25,152 nucleotides of DNA from Nitrospiria bacterium. GTDB taxonomy: Bacteria > Nitrospirota > Nitrospiria > Nitrospirales > UBA8639. A program made the translations under genes and the position numbers. Within the stretch, counting starts at the first letter, position 1. The number at the start of each line of letters is the position of its first letter. Where the stretch lies: the NCBI GenBank assembly GCA_030430725.1, contig JAUIKP010000003.1:1-25152 (forward strand), read 5' to 3'. The notes beneath the pieces were generated by a model. That model was not told where the DNA came from. It saw only the letters and a program-made list of their open reading frames with translations, and did no database searches. Positions 14,269 through 23,661 of the stretch are shown here, piece after piece.

Positions 14269-16086
14269 TCAAAGAAAATCCCGCGTTTCCTGCCGGTATT
14301 CATCCATCATCAAAATTAGTAATTCCTCACGGCTCAACCGGGCTTCAGGCCCTTTATTCCGAATACTTTTCGCCACATCCACTAACTCCACACGATGAGT
14401 TTTGGGAAATTGCTTCAGCATGGGGATCAATTCCGGGGTCTTCCCACTTCGCGCCAATAGGGATTCGGCATGACGGTCCCCCTGAAGAATAGCTCCTAAC
14501 CGGTCAGGACTCGCTATGCCCACGGCGCCTAAGAATGTCTTCATCCGATGTCCGTACGTATGCGCCTCTAATACCCGCTTTCTGGATGATTCAGCCATGG
14601 CCACTCGCCTGGCTGGTTCATGCAGATAGGTTTGTACGGTTGGGAAGAGCTGATCCGGACTGTTGATTACCGCCATCATCGATTCATCAAAGAGGGCCGG
14701 AAGCAAGGTGCGAGTATCGACCACTTGAAAGGCCCCGCAACAGGCTAATTCGAATGTCCTGGGATTCACCCCATCTCCCTCCGGATCGAATCCATCTCCC
14801 GTATACGAATGCAAATTAATATTAACCGAGGTGGCATTGAAAATTTTCACACTGGTGGCGGTATCAATACGTGCGCCACCTCTCTGAAGAACCGACGCTA
14901 ACGCCCCCGGATTGTCCCATTCATTCCCCCACAATTTAAATGTCCACTCATGGCCGACCAGGGATGGGAGGATATGGCGCCGATTTCTATATCCTGCTCC
15001 TAAAAACGAGACGTCGGCACCAAACTCCAGTCGTTCTTCTTCGGTGAAGGCCATAGGTTGATGAATGGCCGGATCAGCAGCTAAGGGAAGATACGAGACT
15101 TGTTTGGCACCGGCTTTTCTAAAAGCGTCCAAGCATGCCGCTTTTTGCATCACAAACCAAAAGTCATACCCCGTCACCATCTGCTGCCAATAGGTTAAAT
15201 GCCGGAAATTTTCCACAAACCACATGGCCGTTAGTACCTTTTTTCGACGCATTTGCTCTAAAACGGCCATAGTCAATGGCGCCTGGGACAAGGCAAACAC
15301 AAGATCCGGGGGATCTTCTGCCACATGAGCCAGGCTTATCACCGCCAGCGTTTCACTCATTCGTTGCTGGACTGTGAGCCGCAACCGGGGATCACGGATC
15401 GTTTCCAAATTCTGATAACCCGCATAATGAGGACTATGATCCACCCAACTTACACGATGTCCAAGTCCCTCCAATGCATTGACCACATATCGGGCGATCG
15501 GCAACGACCCGCCATAAATAGGTCCGACCACCATGATGTGAAGCGCCCCGCTTAATTGTTGAGCGAGATGCTCACGAAGCTGCAGACGAAAGTGTTCATA
15601 GGTCTCACGATGAATCGTGGCCGCAGGTTCGTAACTCAGAACACGCACCCGCTTGGCTTCCTGTGTCACTTGGACAGCTATATCAGTCATGGAACCCGTC
15701 AGCCATATCACCCCTTCACCCCACCCTTCCAACGCCCGGACCGAAACACAATCCGCAAATTCCGAAAGGTCCGGCACAATGACCATTATGACCTGGTCAC
15801 GGGGCAACATCTGACGCAAGGCTTGCACGTGGTAAAGCAGCCCCACACCAAGGAGGACAATAGTTTCCCCTCCTTGACAATCTTTCACGCGGTCTTCAGC
15901 CCAGCGCTCTGCCTCGCGAACCGGATCATACGCACTATGGAGATATCGGGAGTTGACCAGCGCGGTGGGCATTCCAGATTTAGCTGGTTGGATCGACAGG
16001 GTTCCTCCTGGTACCTGGAGGATCTGAGCGGCAAGAATCGGATCCTGGTCGCGAAGAATCCCGATATTCTGTTTCAACACGTCCAT
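14269..16086 (-). CDS. DUF115/MAF-like plus CgeB-like glycosyltransferase fusion
   Basis: A 605-residue cytosolic protein with two recognisable parts. Residues about 45-180 start with YLHSAYDPVREAERWAE and continue with ETIVLLGVGLLYHVQALRQ and VIMVIVPDLSEF. This is the opening of the DUF115 / motility accessory factor family, which in other bacteria modifies flagellin with nonulosonic acids. Residues about 182-535 resemble CgeB-type GT4-like glycosyltransferases: LHIMVVGPIYGGSLPIARYV, a central FWFVMQKAACLDAFRKAGA, VSFLGAGYRNR, and GVNPRTFELACCGAFQVVDT near 437-456. A helical tail follows (PKTHRVELVDVAKSIRN…). AGGA 8 nt before ATG 16086 supports the start. Lying in the same direction as its GT9 neighbours and near fliC, it is a good candidate for the step that touches flagellin. 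The exact reaction is not known. Confidence 0.75.
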   Translation of the reverse strand: MDVLKQNIGILRDQDPILAAQILQVPGGTLSIQPAKSGMPTALVNSRYLHSAYDPVREAERWAEDRVKDCQGGETIVLLGVGLLYHVQALRQMLPRDQVIMVIVPDLSEFADCVSVRALEGWGEGVIWLTGSMTDIAVQVTQEAKRVRVLSYEPAATIHRETYEHFRLQLREHLAQQLSGALHIMVVGPIYGGSLPIARYVVNALEGLGHRVSWVDHSPHYAGYQNLETIRDPRLRLTVQQRMSETLAVISLAHVAEDPPDLVFALSQAPLTMAVLEQMRRKKVLTAMWFVENFRHLTYWQQMVTGYDFWFVMQKAACLDAFRKAGAKQVSYLPLAADPAIHQPMAFTEEERLEFGADVSFLGAGYRNRRHILPSLVGHEWTFKLWGNEWDNPGALASVLQRGGARIDTATSVKIFNATSVNINLHSYTGDGFDPEGDGVNPRTFELACCGAFQVVDTRTLLPALFDESMMAVINSPDQLFPTVQTYLHEPARRVAMAESSRKRVLEAHTYGHRMKTFLGAVGIASPDRLGAILQGDRHAESLLARSGKTPELIPMLKQFPKTHRVELVDVAKSIRNKGPEARLSREELLILMMDEYRQETRDFL

Positions 16087-16155
16087 TTATCTGTTCCTGA
16101 TTGATTGCCCTGGAAACACAGCACCCTGCCTTAAACCTATCGGGAGCATTCTCGA

Positions 16156-17391
16156 CTACTTTGAAACTTCCATCAGAATACTTTGATTCGCCAACTGAGC
16201 CAGCGCCTCCCACGTATCTTTTCGGTGGAGAACAGCCTCGTCAGGTATGCCATCCCTGGTATAATACGCCCCCCATCCATCCCTATGGCTGGTCCAGAGA
16301 TCCCACTCATCTGCTGTTGCATTCACCGGGTCATCCCGCATTAAATTGACGGTTTCCATCACAGGCCAAGAGGCAAAGGATGATCCTGCAGTGTTTATTT
16401 CACGGACATCCGGACTCTCTCGAAGTTGCGCTCCCGAATGTTGCCACACATAATGACCAACCCCATAGGGACCCGTTTCATGGACTCTGGCCCGGGAGAA
16501 ATACCAGCCGATCGCCCGAGCCCCACACATCGCTCCGAGATGCAATGGTCCCGTATCCGATCCGACCACCCACTGACACCGATGAAGAAGAGCCACAAGC
16601 TGGGGTAACGAGGTCTGACCACACCCATTCACGACCCGATTGAGATATTTAGCGGGAAGGCGATGCTCTAAGGCCAATGCCGCTTCCCGTTCTCCCGCAC
16701 CACCGACCAAAAGCAGGTAGCACTGAGGAATGTGATCAGCGCATGCGACAATCAGGTCTTGCCACACAGACAGGGGAACTCGCCGGTCGGAATCTCCCGC
16801 ACCAAGAACAATTCCGATGAGAGTAGAAGTTTCACCATTCACCGGCAGTTCCAACTCAAAGGGCAATGGCACCTCCGGGGCTTTTAAATAGGGAACGTGC
16901 AATGGCGGAGAAACCTGACACAACCCGCAAAACGCATCCGCTAAATGCACCCGGTTGCTCCCTCGATCTTGAGCAATTCGACGTAAATATCCCGCCCATG
17001 CCGGAAGCGTCCGATTCAATGGTCCATGCTCGCCAGGACCGACGACCAGGTCACCCAATACATGGGCAGCAAGCACCCCGCGAGGATGGTTATTCAAATT
17101 ATAGGCCAATGCATACGAGGGAAAGGCAGAGTCAGCCAAATAACGTGTGGCTCGGGCAAGTTGTTGATCACAATCCGTCATCTTGGTCGTGGCCAACTCA
17201 TGCCATTGTTCCCCATTCCAGGGGAAAACCCTGTCCACACAAGGGAAAAGCTCTCCAAGCGCCACCAAGGGCGAGGGGCAAAGAAGATCAAGAGGTCGAT
17301 CAGGATAGGCAGATTGCAGGGCAGTCAGAACAGGAAGGGATTGGACCAGATCACCCAGCCGAGCTAATTGAATTAAAATGGCTCGGGACAT
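16156..17391 (-). CDS. GT9 (heptosyltransferase-type) glycosyltransferase
   Basis: A 411-residue GT-B enzyme of family GT9. Evidence is the N-terminal ILIQLARLGDLVQSLPVLTA (5-24), the mid-protein TLIGIVLGAGDSDRRVPLS, and the C-terminal signature VVGSDTGPLHLGAMCGARAI with the following HETGPYGVGHYVW block, which the other GT9 here also has (WETGPFGPGHWVV). The last ~60 residues (DEWDLWTSHRDGWGAYYTRD…) are outside the usual fold. The two GT9 proteins are clearly related but divergent, and probably add two different or successive residues. The ribosome site is weak; the start rests on the family N-terminus. It lies 33 nt after the giant fusion gene and 69 nt before the CgeB-like gene. Confidence 0.85.
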   Translation of the reverse strand: MSRAILIQLARLGDLVQSLPVLTALQSAYPDRPLDLLCPSPLVALGELFPCVDRVFPWNGEQWHELATTKMTDCDQQLARATRYLADSAFPSYALAYNLNNHPRGVLAAHVLGDLVVGPGEHGPLNRTLPAWAGYLRRIAQDRGSNRVHLADAFCGLCQVSPPLHVPYLKAPEVPLPFELELPVNGETSTLIGIVLGAGDSDRRVPLSVWQDLIVACADHIPQCYLLLVGGAGEREAALALEHRLPAKYLNRVVNGCGQTSLPQLVALLHRCQWVVGSDTGPLHLGAMCGARAIGWYFSRARVHETGPYGVGHYVWQHSGAQLRESPDVREINTAGSSFASWPVMETVNLMRDDPVNATADEWDLWTSHRDGWGAYYTRDGIPDEAVLHRKDTWEALAQLANQSILMEVSK

Positions 17392-17424
17392 AGGCTAACT
17401 TGACTAGGCAAAAAGTTCTTCTAC

Positions 17425-20400
17425 TTAAGTTGCGAGGGCATGACGGTCAAGAGGTGCCCTCTGCAGGAGAACCTCTAAATCGTGTAATCCCTCATAGTCG
17501 GGTTTTAAGAGGCTTAACATCTCGCATTGTTGCTTGGCCACATCGAGTCGACACGCACGAAATTCTACCCCGGCTAGGGCAAAGCGCATATCGCAATCTG
17601 CGGGGTTTCGTTCGACATACCGTGCAAGCCGTTCCCCCAAAACTTTCCATCGTTCCAGGGATGTTCCGGCCTGAATCAACCCATTCATGGCTTCGACATC
17701 ATCTGGATGATCGACCATCACCTGTTCAAAATTTCTCCAGGCTTCTTCCAAATCTCCAAATCCCATACACGCCATTCCCAAACCAATTCGGGCTTTTCGA
17801 GCATCTGCGCCACATTGAAGAGCGCGCCGAAATGACAGGGCCGCCTCTGCACACTGTTGGGATTGCATCAATAAAATACCCTGCAACCAGTGACCCGACC
17901 CGTTACTGGGATCAGATTGAAGGAGCGACTGGATTTGGTCAGTCGCCTCAGACAAATCCTTCACGCTGAGAGCCAGCTTAGCGAGTCGTTCCCGTGCCGC
18001 TGGATCTTCGCCCATACTCAGTATCCGTTTCAAAAATGCCCGCTCCCCATCCAATAGCTGCAACGACTGGCAAAGCTTGGTTGCCCATTTAAGCACTGCA
18101 CCATCATCCGGCCAATCTCGATACTCGGAAAGGAGAGCTTGCAATTCACGGTCGTCCTGGTTATTCAAGCCCTGGCCTGCGCTAGGTCGTTGTCCTAATA
18201 GAATCTCCTGAACCCGTTGAACTCTTTGCCACTGCGTTATCTCCCTATCGCCCTGCAGTGCCCGGAGCGATGGCTGAAGCCGGCCGTCACGCAGAGAGTA
18301 CCGGTTGGCATAGCCTGCCGGAACCGTATGGACATCCTCATCGACTACAATGGAGGAAGCCCACCGTTCCATGAGCACAATACCATTGTGCCGTTCGGCC
18401 TCATGATCCTTCCTTCCGGGAGTTTGATGTTCCAAATGGTAGAGAACACTTTCCGGTTGATAGATGACTTTCTTGCCCCGTTTGCCCACTTTGAGGCACA
18501 GGTCCACATCCTCGAACCCGTTCTGATAGATCTCGTCAAATTGCCCGACCGCATTAAATTCCTCACGGCGAATGAGCATACAAGCCGCAGTGACAACCTG
18601 AAACTCTTGACGAACATTGGCCGCAGGCAGATCTCCTGGAGCACCACGAAATAGGTGATAGGGCGTTAAACAATTTTTGGCGAAAACCACGCCGGCATGT
18701 TGAATAGTGTTATTCGGATAGAGCAGTTTGCTCCCGACAATGGCAACATCCTGATGGCTCTCCACTTCATTTAATAAAGCCCGCAACCATCCTGGCTTCG
18801 GAATCGTATCGTTATTTAAAAAGACCAGAAAACGCCCCTTGGCAGAAGCGGCCCCTTGGTTGCAGGCTTTGGCAAACCCATAATTGGCCGGATTCGTGAT
18901 GACCTGAATATCCCCACTTAAAGAAGACAGAAATGCCGGAGTCTCATCGGTGGATGCATTATCGACCACAATGACTTCATACGAACAGCCATCCGTAATC
19001 TCCGCCAAATGAGTCAAGCACTGACGGGTCAACCCCACTTTATTCCAAACTGGAATAATGATTGAACAATCAAAGGAAAATTTGCCCTGGTTAATTGGGG
19101 AATAAGAGGGCACCGATGGACTCTGTTTTTTCGACGGAACTAACTCGTTTGAGGATTTTACGTCACGGCCCAACCAGGCCTGTTCATACTGAGGAAGCAC
19201 ATGCTCCATAAGCCGATGCTTTAATACCCAGGCTCGGAGATGTTCTCCCTCCCTTTCCAAGGCACCCAAATCATGAATTCTTTCGCGAATCGCCTTGATC
19301 CAGGCTTGTGGTTCATGCGGCAACCGTATGATGGGCGCATGTTGATGTGGGAAAATATCCGTACCAATAACCGGATAGCCCAATATTCCATACTGTAAGA
19401 TTCGAATATCGCTTTTGGCTTCATTGAATGGATTTGGCACCAATGGTGCCAGTGCAAGATCAAGATTGAGACTCGCCAATTTTTTCGGATACTGAGCCAC
19501 GTCCACCATAGAAAATGTTTCGCTGATCACACGTGGACTACTGGCCATGCGTGGCGCATCTCCGAGGAATACCCATTCAACCTCATCTTTCAATACCTCC
19601 ACAATCGTTTCAAAAATGGCGGTATCGTGTTTGTGCACATTCGCTTGTCCTGCCCATCCAACTCGAGGACGGGAACCCGCTCGACGTCGAGGTTTGAAAT
19701 CCTCCCATTCCTGAGGCAACAAGCAATTCAGAAGAACAGTCGATTCTATTCCTCGCTTAAACAAATCGGCTTGAATAGGTTCCGTAGACACCGTCACACA
19801 ATCCGCCGTATACATAAGACCGAACATTCTTTGAAGATATTCAGGGGTAAAGTATCCATGATTCGGATTATCGACAGGAATTTTCCAGAGCAAATCGTCA
19901 CAGTCGTAAACAATTCGGGTACCTTGGCTTCGTGCCTCCTGTAAAGTTTCTTCTGACAGCCTACAATTACGCTGAATAGCCCAAACCTGTCCCAACCCCA
20001 TCGGGGGAAGTGTGACATCCCCTAAAAGAATATTGGCATCGCCCACAATGCAACCTTTTCCCCAGATCCCTTCACCGCTCAGGAGGGGTTGAAGGAGTCG
20101 GATACGACCACAAATATAATCGGACGCAATGACAGAAACGGTTCGCCAAGTCTCATGAGAAGTATCTCGTGGAATATCAAGCATCACTTCCCTCGGCCTT
20201 TCGTCAGCCTGAACCCGTGGGCGAGAGGATAAGTCGGATCCTTCAAGTTGTTCTCGTTCTTTTTGGAATTCCCTCACGAAGGGAGTCGAACAATACAGTG
20301 TTTTCGTACCCGTTTGATAATCCTGCCAATTCTTTTTCGCGATGTCCTGAACATTTTTTCGCCGCCATTCATCTTTAAATGCCCGGTACTCAGCATGAGT

Positions 20401-22623
20401 CTCTTCTTCAATTCCATCAGTGGCCTTAAACGACTGTGCGTCGATGTGGGCTGCTCTTCCGGCAGGTAGATGCAATCCCACTTTCTCATCCTCCATATAG
20501 GCATTTTGCAACCCATGCAAATGGATTCTCAGCCCATAATCCGCATCCTCTTCCCCGTACAACCCGTAATCCTCACACCAGAATCCCAATACGTGATGAG
20601 TTCTTTTGGGGATAAGGGTACAAGCCCCATTTACATTTCCATCTTTGGGCCGAATGCGCACTCCTCGCGTTTCACGGACAGGATAGCTCACCGGTTCGAA
20701 GCTATAGGCAATAGTGCCCAATTCAGGGATACAGTCGATGACCTCAACCATTCTGGACAACCAGCCAGGCTTTTGGATCACGATGTCATTATCCAACTTG
20801 AGGTAATACTCTGCTTCAGGCTCCTGACTCCATGCCAAATTGGAAGCCTTGGCAATTCCAACATTGGATGGCAATAAAATCAGATTGGTAATAAACCCTT
20901 GCTGATGAAGGGCTTGTAAATACTCTGGCGTGCCGTCGGTACTTCCATTATCCACAACCGTGATGACATGGGGGAAACAGGTATGCTGGAAAAGCGCAAC
21001 GATAGCCTGCTTCGTAAATTCCAGCCGATTAAATGTCACCATACCAATATTGACATACTTTCGAGGAAATACGGGTTTCTCGTATTGAAGGATGGTCAGG
21101 GGTTTCTGAGTAGGTGCCGGAAAATACGGTCGATTCGCCTGAATAATAGCTCGAAATTCTGCCTGGCTAATTTCCGGATTGGTATTCACGGTTCCTTTGG
21201 GATTTTGCAAATACAAGCCAAGAAATTGGGGAATACGTCGCATTGAATACTGTCGCGCGACACGACAATGGAATTCATAGTCACTAGCGCAGAGAAGGGT
21301 TTCATCAAAAACCCCAACAATTTCATGGACCGATTTTCTCCACATCGACAACGGTCCCATATGATAGCCTGTCAACATCATGTCAGGGCTAAAATCAAAG
21401 CGAATGGAATAGCCGCCTCGAATAAACCGTCGGAAGGTTTGATTTTCAAATTGGGTCATAAAGACATCAGCATACACCGTGCCCACTTCGGGATATTCTT
21501 CAAGTTCATGGGCCATGATTTCCAAGGCATCATGACGCAACCGGTCATCGGTGGGAGCTGGCGTAATAAACTTCCCTCTGGCGATTCGCACACCAAGATT
21601 GGTCGCCGCCGTCGCGTTCATACGATGGGACGTCCGCAGATACACAACATTTGGAAAACGTTTTTGAAAGTCCTGTATGATGTCGATTTCTTGTGTTTCA
21701 GACCCCGTTTCTACAACGATAATTTCCATTCGGTGAGCAATGGTTTGATTAATCAAATCCTCAAGTATCCCACGCATAAACCGTTCGGAGTTATAGGCCG
21801 GAACAATGACAGAAACAAGAATATCTTGACCATCTCTTTGTGAAACTTCTTGCTTGCTAACCAAAGAAATTTGCTGATTATTAGGCTGATCGAGTTTAGA
21901 ACTTCTTTGTGTTAGAGGCGGGGCCATAACTTCCTTTTGTGTCTTCTGATAGAAATCAGCCGGTCTGGAAACATTCACGCTTTCGTCTCCTCTTTGGAAG
22001 GACCAGGGAAAAGCATTCTGGAGGGGAATTTGTTTTTGATACACGACCACAAATCCGTTCCCCACCTTATCATCACGATCTTGTTCGCCAACCAAAGCCA
22101 TCCGTTTTCCAAAAATCCTTGAAATAAAATCTTTCATAGAGTCGGGAGAGAACACATGGTAATGGCAATACAGGAAGTTTTTCGCTTCTGGCTCCGAATC
22201 TTGATTCGCATGCACCATGTAATCGTGAACCACATGCGTCCATTGAGTCAGCGGCTTTCCCCGATCCGAAGGCGCTGCGTCACGGTGAGGAACCACCATA
22301 AACAAATATCCATCGTTTTTTACGATTCGATACCATTCCAGCAAGGTCTTAATAAGGTCAGGACAATGCTCTATCACATGAGAAGCGAGAATAAACTCTT
22401 CCGACTCACTGGGAAGCGGAATGGCACCAGCCTCAGCTAACACGTCAATCGATGCGACAGCTCCGGTCAAGGACAATTGTTCTTCCGTATACCCTTCTCC
22501 TCCTAGTCCGACATTTCGTGTATTCAATCCAAAGGGATTGTGAGTAGACGGTCCAATTTCCAACCCCGAGAGTCCATCCAGCCAATGGTGGGCAAATTGA
22601 CTTTCAGGAAATATTTGTTTCAT
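17425..22623 (-). CDS. Giant glycan assembly protein: methyltransferase, GT2, GT2, GT4-like, GT2, TPR
   Basis: A single uninterrupted 1732-residue frame with six modules in order. (1) SAM methyltransferase, about 19-190: GLEIGPS (20-26), SHVIEH (81-86). (2) GT2, about 268-480: VSVIVPAYNSERF, with TDDRLRHD in the DxD region. (3) GT2, about 523-735: NIGMVTFNRLEFTKQA, VVDNGSTDGTPEYL, LKLDNDIV near 609. (4) GT-B (GT4-like), about 826-1150: IVYDCDDLLWKIP, RVGWAGQANVHKH, SDIRILQYGILGYPVIGTD. (5) GT2, about 1184-1425: SIIIPVWNKVGL, VVDNASTDETPAF, FLNNDTIPKPGW near 1269, NGFEDVDLCLK. (6) TPR-like helical repeats, about 1528-1725. No membrane segments, so it is cytosolic. It probably builds several linkages of one glycan and caps or tailors it by methylation; the TPR tail may dock a protein acceptor. 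Substrates are unknown. The ribosome site is weak. Confidence 0.92.
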   Translation of the reverse strand: MKQIFPESQFAHHWLDGLSGLEIGPSTHNPFGLNTRNVGLGGEGYTEEQLSLTGAVASIDVLAEAGAIPLPSESEEFILASHVIEHCPDLIKTLLEWYRIVKNDGYLFMVVPHRDAAPSDRGKPLTQWTHVVHDYMVHANQDSEPEAKNFLYCHYHVFSPDSMKDFISRIFGKRMALVGEQDRDDKVGNGFVVVYQKQIPLQNAFPWSFQRGDESVNVSRPADFYQKTQKEVMAPPLTQRSSKLDQPNNQQISLVSKQEVSQRDGQDILVSVIVPAYNSERFMRGILEDLINQTIAHRMEIIVVETGSETQEIDIIQDFQKRFPNVVYLRTSHRMNATAATNLGVRIARGKFITPAPTDDRLRHDALEIMAHELEEYPEVGTVYADVFMTQFENQTFRRFIRGGYSIRFDFSPDMMLTGYHMGPLSMWRKSVHEIVGVFDETLLCASDYEFHCRVARQYSMRRIPQFLGLYLQNPKGTVNTNPEISQAEFRAIIQANRPYFPAPTQKPLTILQYEKPVFPRKYVNIGMVTFNRLEFTKQAIVALFQHTCFPHVITVVDNGSTDGTPEYLQALHQQGFITNLILLPSNVGIAKASNLAWSQEPEAEYYLKLDNDIVIQKPGWLSRMVEVIDCIPELGTIAYSFEPVSYPVRETRGVRIRPKDGNVNGACTLIPKRTHHVLGFWCEDYGLYGEEDADYGLRIHLHGLQNAYMEDEKVGLHLPAGRAAHIDAQSFKATDGIEEETHAEYRAFKDEWRRKNVQDIAKKNWQDYQTGTKTLYCSTPFVREFQKEREQLEGSDLSSRPRVQADERPREVMLDIPRDTSHETWRTVSVIASDYICGRIRLLQPLLSGEGIWGKGCIVGDANILLGDVTLPPMGLGQVWAIQRNCRLSEETLQEARSQGTRIVYDCDDLLWKIPVDNPNHGYFTPEYLQRMFGLMYTADCVTVSTEPIQADLFKRGIESTVLLNCLLPQEWEDFKPRRRAGSRPRVGWAGQANVHKHDTAIFETIVEVLKDEVEWVFLGDAPRMASSPRVISETFSMVDVAQYPKKLASLNLDLALAPLVPNPFNEAKSDIRILQYGILGYPVIGTDIFPHQHAPIIRLPHEPQAWIKAIRERIHDLGALEREGEHLRAWVLKHRLMEHVLPQYEQAWLGRDVKSSNELVPSKKQSPSVPSYSPINQGKFSFDCSIIIPVWNKVGLTRQCLTHLAEITDGCSYEVIVVDNASTDETPAFLSSLSGDIQVITNPANYGFAKACNQGAASAKGRFLVFLNNDTIPKPGWLRALLNEVESHQDVAIVGSKLLYPNNTIQHAGVVFAKNCLTPYHLFRGAPGDLPAANVRQEFQVVTAACMLIRREEFNAVGQFDEIYQNGFEDVDLCLKVGKRGKKVIYQPESVLYHLEHQTPGRKDHEAERHNGIVLMERWASSIVVDEDVHTVPAGYANRYSLRDGRLQPSLRALQGDREITQWQRVQRVQEILLGQRPSAGQGLNNQDDRELQALLSEYRDWPDDGAVLKWATKLCQSLQLLDGERAFLKRILSMGEDPAARERLAKLALSVKDLSEATDQIQSLLQSDPSNGSGHWLQGILLMQSQQCAEAALSFRRALQCGADARKARIGLGMACMGFGDLEEAWRNFEQVMVDHPDDVEAMNGLIQAGTSLERWKVLGERLARYVERNPADCDMRFALAGVEFRACRLDVAKQQCEMLSLLKPDYEGLHDLEVLLQRAPLDRHALAT

Positions 22624-22653
22624 TAAGGAAAAACCCTCAAAAGTATGTGGCTA

Positions 22654-23661
22654 TTAGGCAACCTGGCCAACTATTGACTCGGGTATCGGGGAATGTTTGG
22701 CTTCCACATAAGACTGTCGATACCATTTAAGCGTATGTTTTAAACCATCCCTGAGATTTGTCATGGCTTTGAATTCTAAGATAGCTTGAGCCTTACCCAC
22801 ATCCACCAATCGGATCGGAATCATAGAGGGTTTTGTGGGATTCACAACTACGTTGGCATTGTCAAATTTATCAATCTCCAGAAGAGTCGTTAACACATCC
22901 CGAACTCGACACCCTTTTCCATATCCAATATTCACTGGGTCGAACCGATCTAGCTTGGCCATTGCTAACATCACGGCGTCAATGAAATCATCCACAAAAA
23001 TTAAGTCTCGGACATCTTCACCTGTTCCCCACACCTCTAAAGGATCGTGGCGCTCAATCACTTTCCGGATAAGTGCCGCGGTCACATGGGAACGCTCAAA
23101 ATCAAATTTGTCATATGGTCCATAGACATTAGATGGCCTCACGACCACCGTGCTCATCGGATCCTTAATTTTTTCGGAATAAATACGGCACAGTACCTCT
23201 CCATACCGTTTCATCCATCCCACACTGAAATACGCCTCATACGGATCCCCCGCAAACATTTCCTCCTCGGAGATGGAACGATCCCCACTGGGTGGATAGG
23301 CCGCACTACTGCTAATAAAGAGAAACTTCTTTACCTTTGCCTGATAGGAAGCTTCCAACATCTGGGCGTTCATCACCACATTCGGCGTCACATGCGCTAA
23401 AGGCTGGGCCGCCATGACCGCCGCGCCTGAGGTATTCGCGGCACACATGAAGACATAATCCATGCCTTCTACAACCCGTCGACACTCTTCCATGTTCGTC
23501 AAATCGGCTTTGACATATTCCAGATCCTGGTGCTCGAATTGCGGGCCACGTGTATGCAATGTCCCGCGTACACAGCTCCCCTCTTCCACCAAACGCTTAG
23601 CCATATTGGTTCCCAGAAAACCTCCCGCCCCTGTCACTAATACTTTACTACCCTTAAACAT
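22654..23661 (-). CDS. NAD(P)-dependent nucleotide-sugar epimerase/reductase (extended SDR)
   Basis: A 335-residue extended short-chain dehydrogenase acting on a nucleotide-activated sugar. It has the Rossmann motif GAGGFLG (11-17), the acidic DLTN (53-56), FISSSAAYPP (115-124) with the catalytic-type serines, RPSNVYGPYDKFD (175-187) and WGTGEDVRDLIFVDDF (211-226) for sugar binding. The usual YxxxK is not seen: Lys151 sits in VGWMKRYGE, and the nearest upstream Tyr is 144, seven residues away. This looks like a subfamily variant related to GDP-fucose-synthase-like proteins. AAGGAG 6 nt before ATG 23661 is an excellent ribosome site, and the start overlaps the preceding RmlC-like gene by 8 nt. 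With its two upstream neighbours it likely makes the donor sugar. Confidence 0.85.
   Translation of the reverse strand: MFKGSKVLVTGAGGFLGTNMAKRLVEEGSCVRGTLHTRGPQFEHQDLEYVKADLTNMEECRRVVEGMDYVFMCAANTSGAAVMAAQPLAHVTPNVVMNAQMLEASYQAKVKKFLFISSSAAYPPSGDRSISEEEMFAGDPYEAYFSVGWMKRYGEVLCRIYSEKIKDPMSTVVVRPSNVYGPYDKFDFERSHVTAALIRKVIERHDPLEVWGTGEDVRDLIFVDDFIDAVMLAMAKLDRFDPVNIGYGKGCRVRDVLTTLLEIDKFDNANVVVNPTKPSMIPIRLVDVGKAQAILEFKAMTNLRDGLKHTLKWYRQSYVEAKHSPIPESIVGQVA

Noticed and set aside
21268..21843. 191-codon plus-strand frame inside the giant glycosyltransferase gene, and similar long antisense frames at 17400-17969 and 15556-16104
   Set aside because: Each lies antisense to well-supported glycosyltransferase or methyltransferase domains and encodes nothing recognisable. 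They are shadows of the real coding strand.
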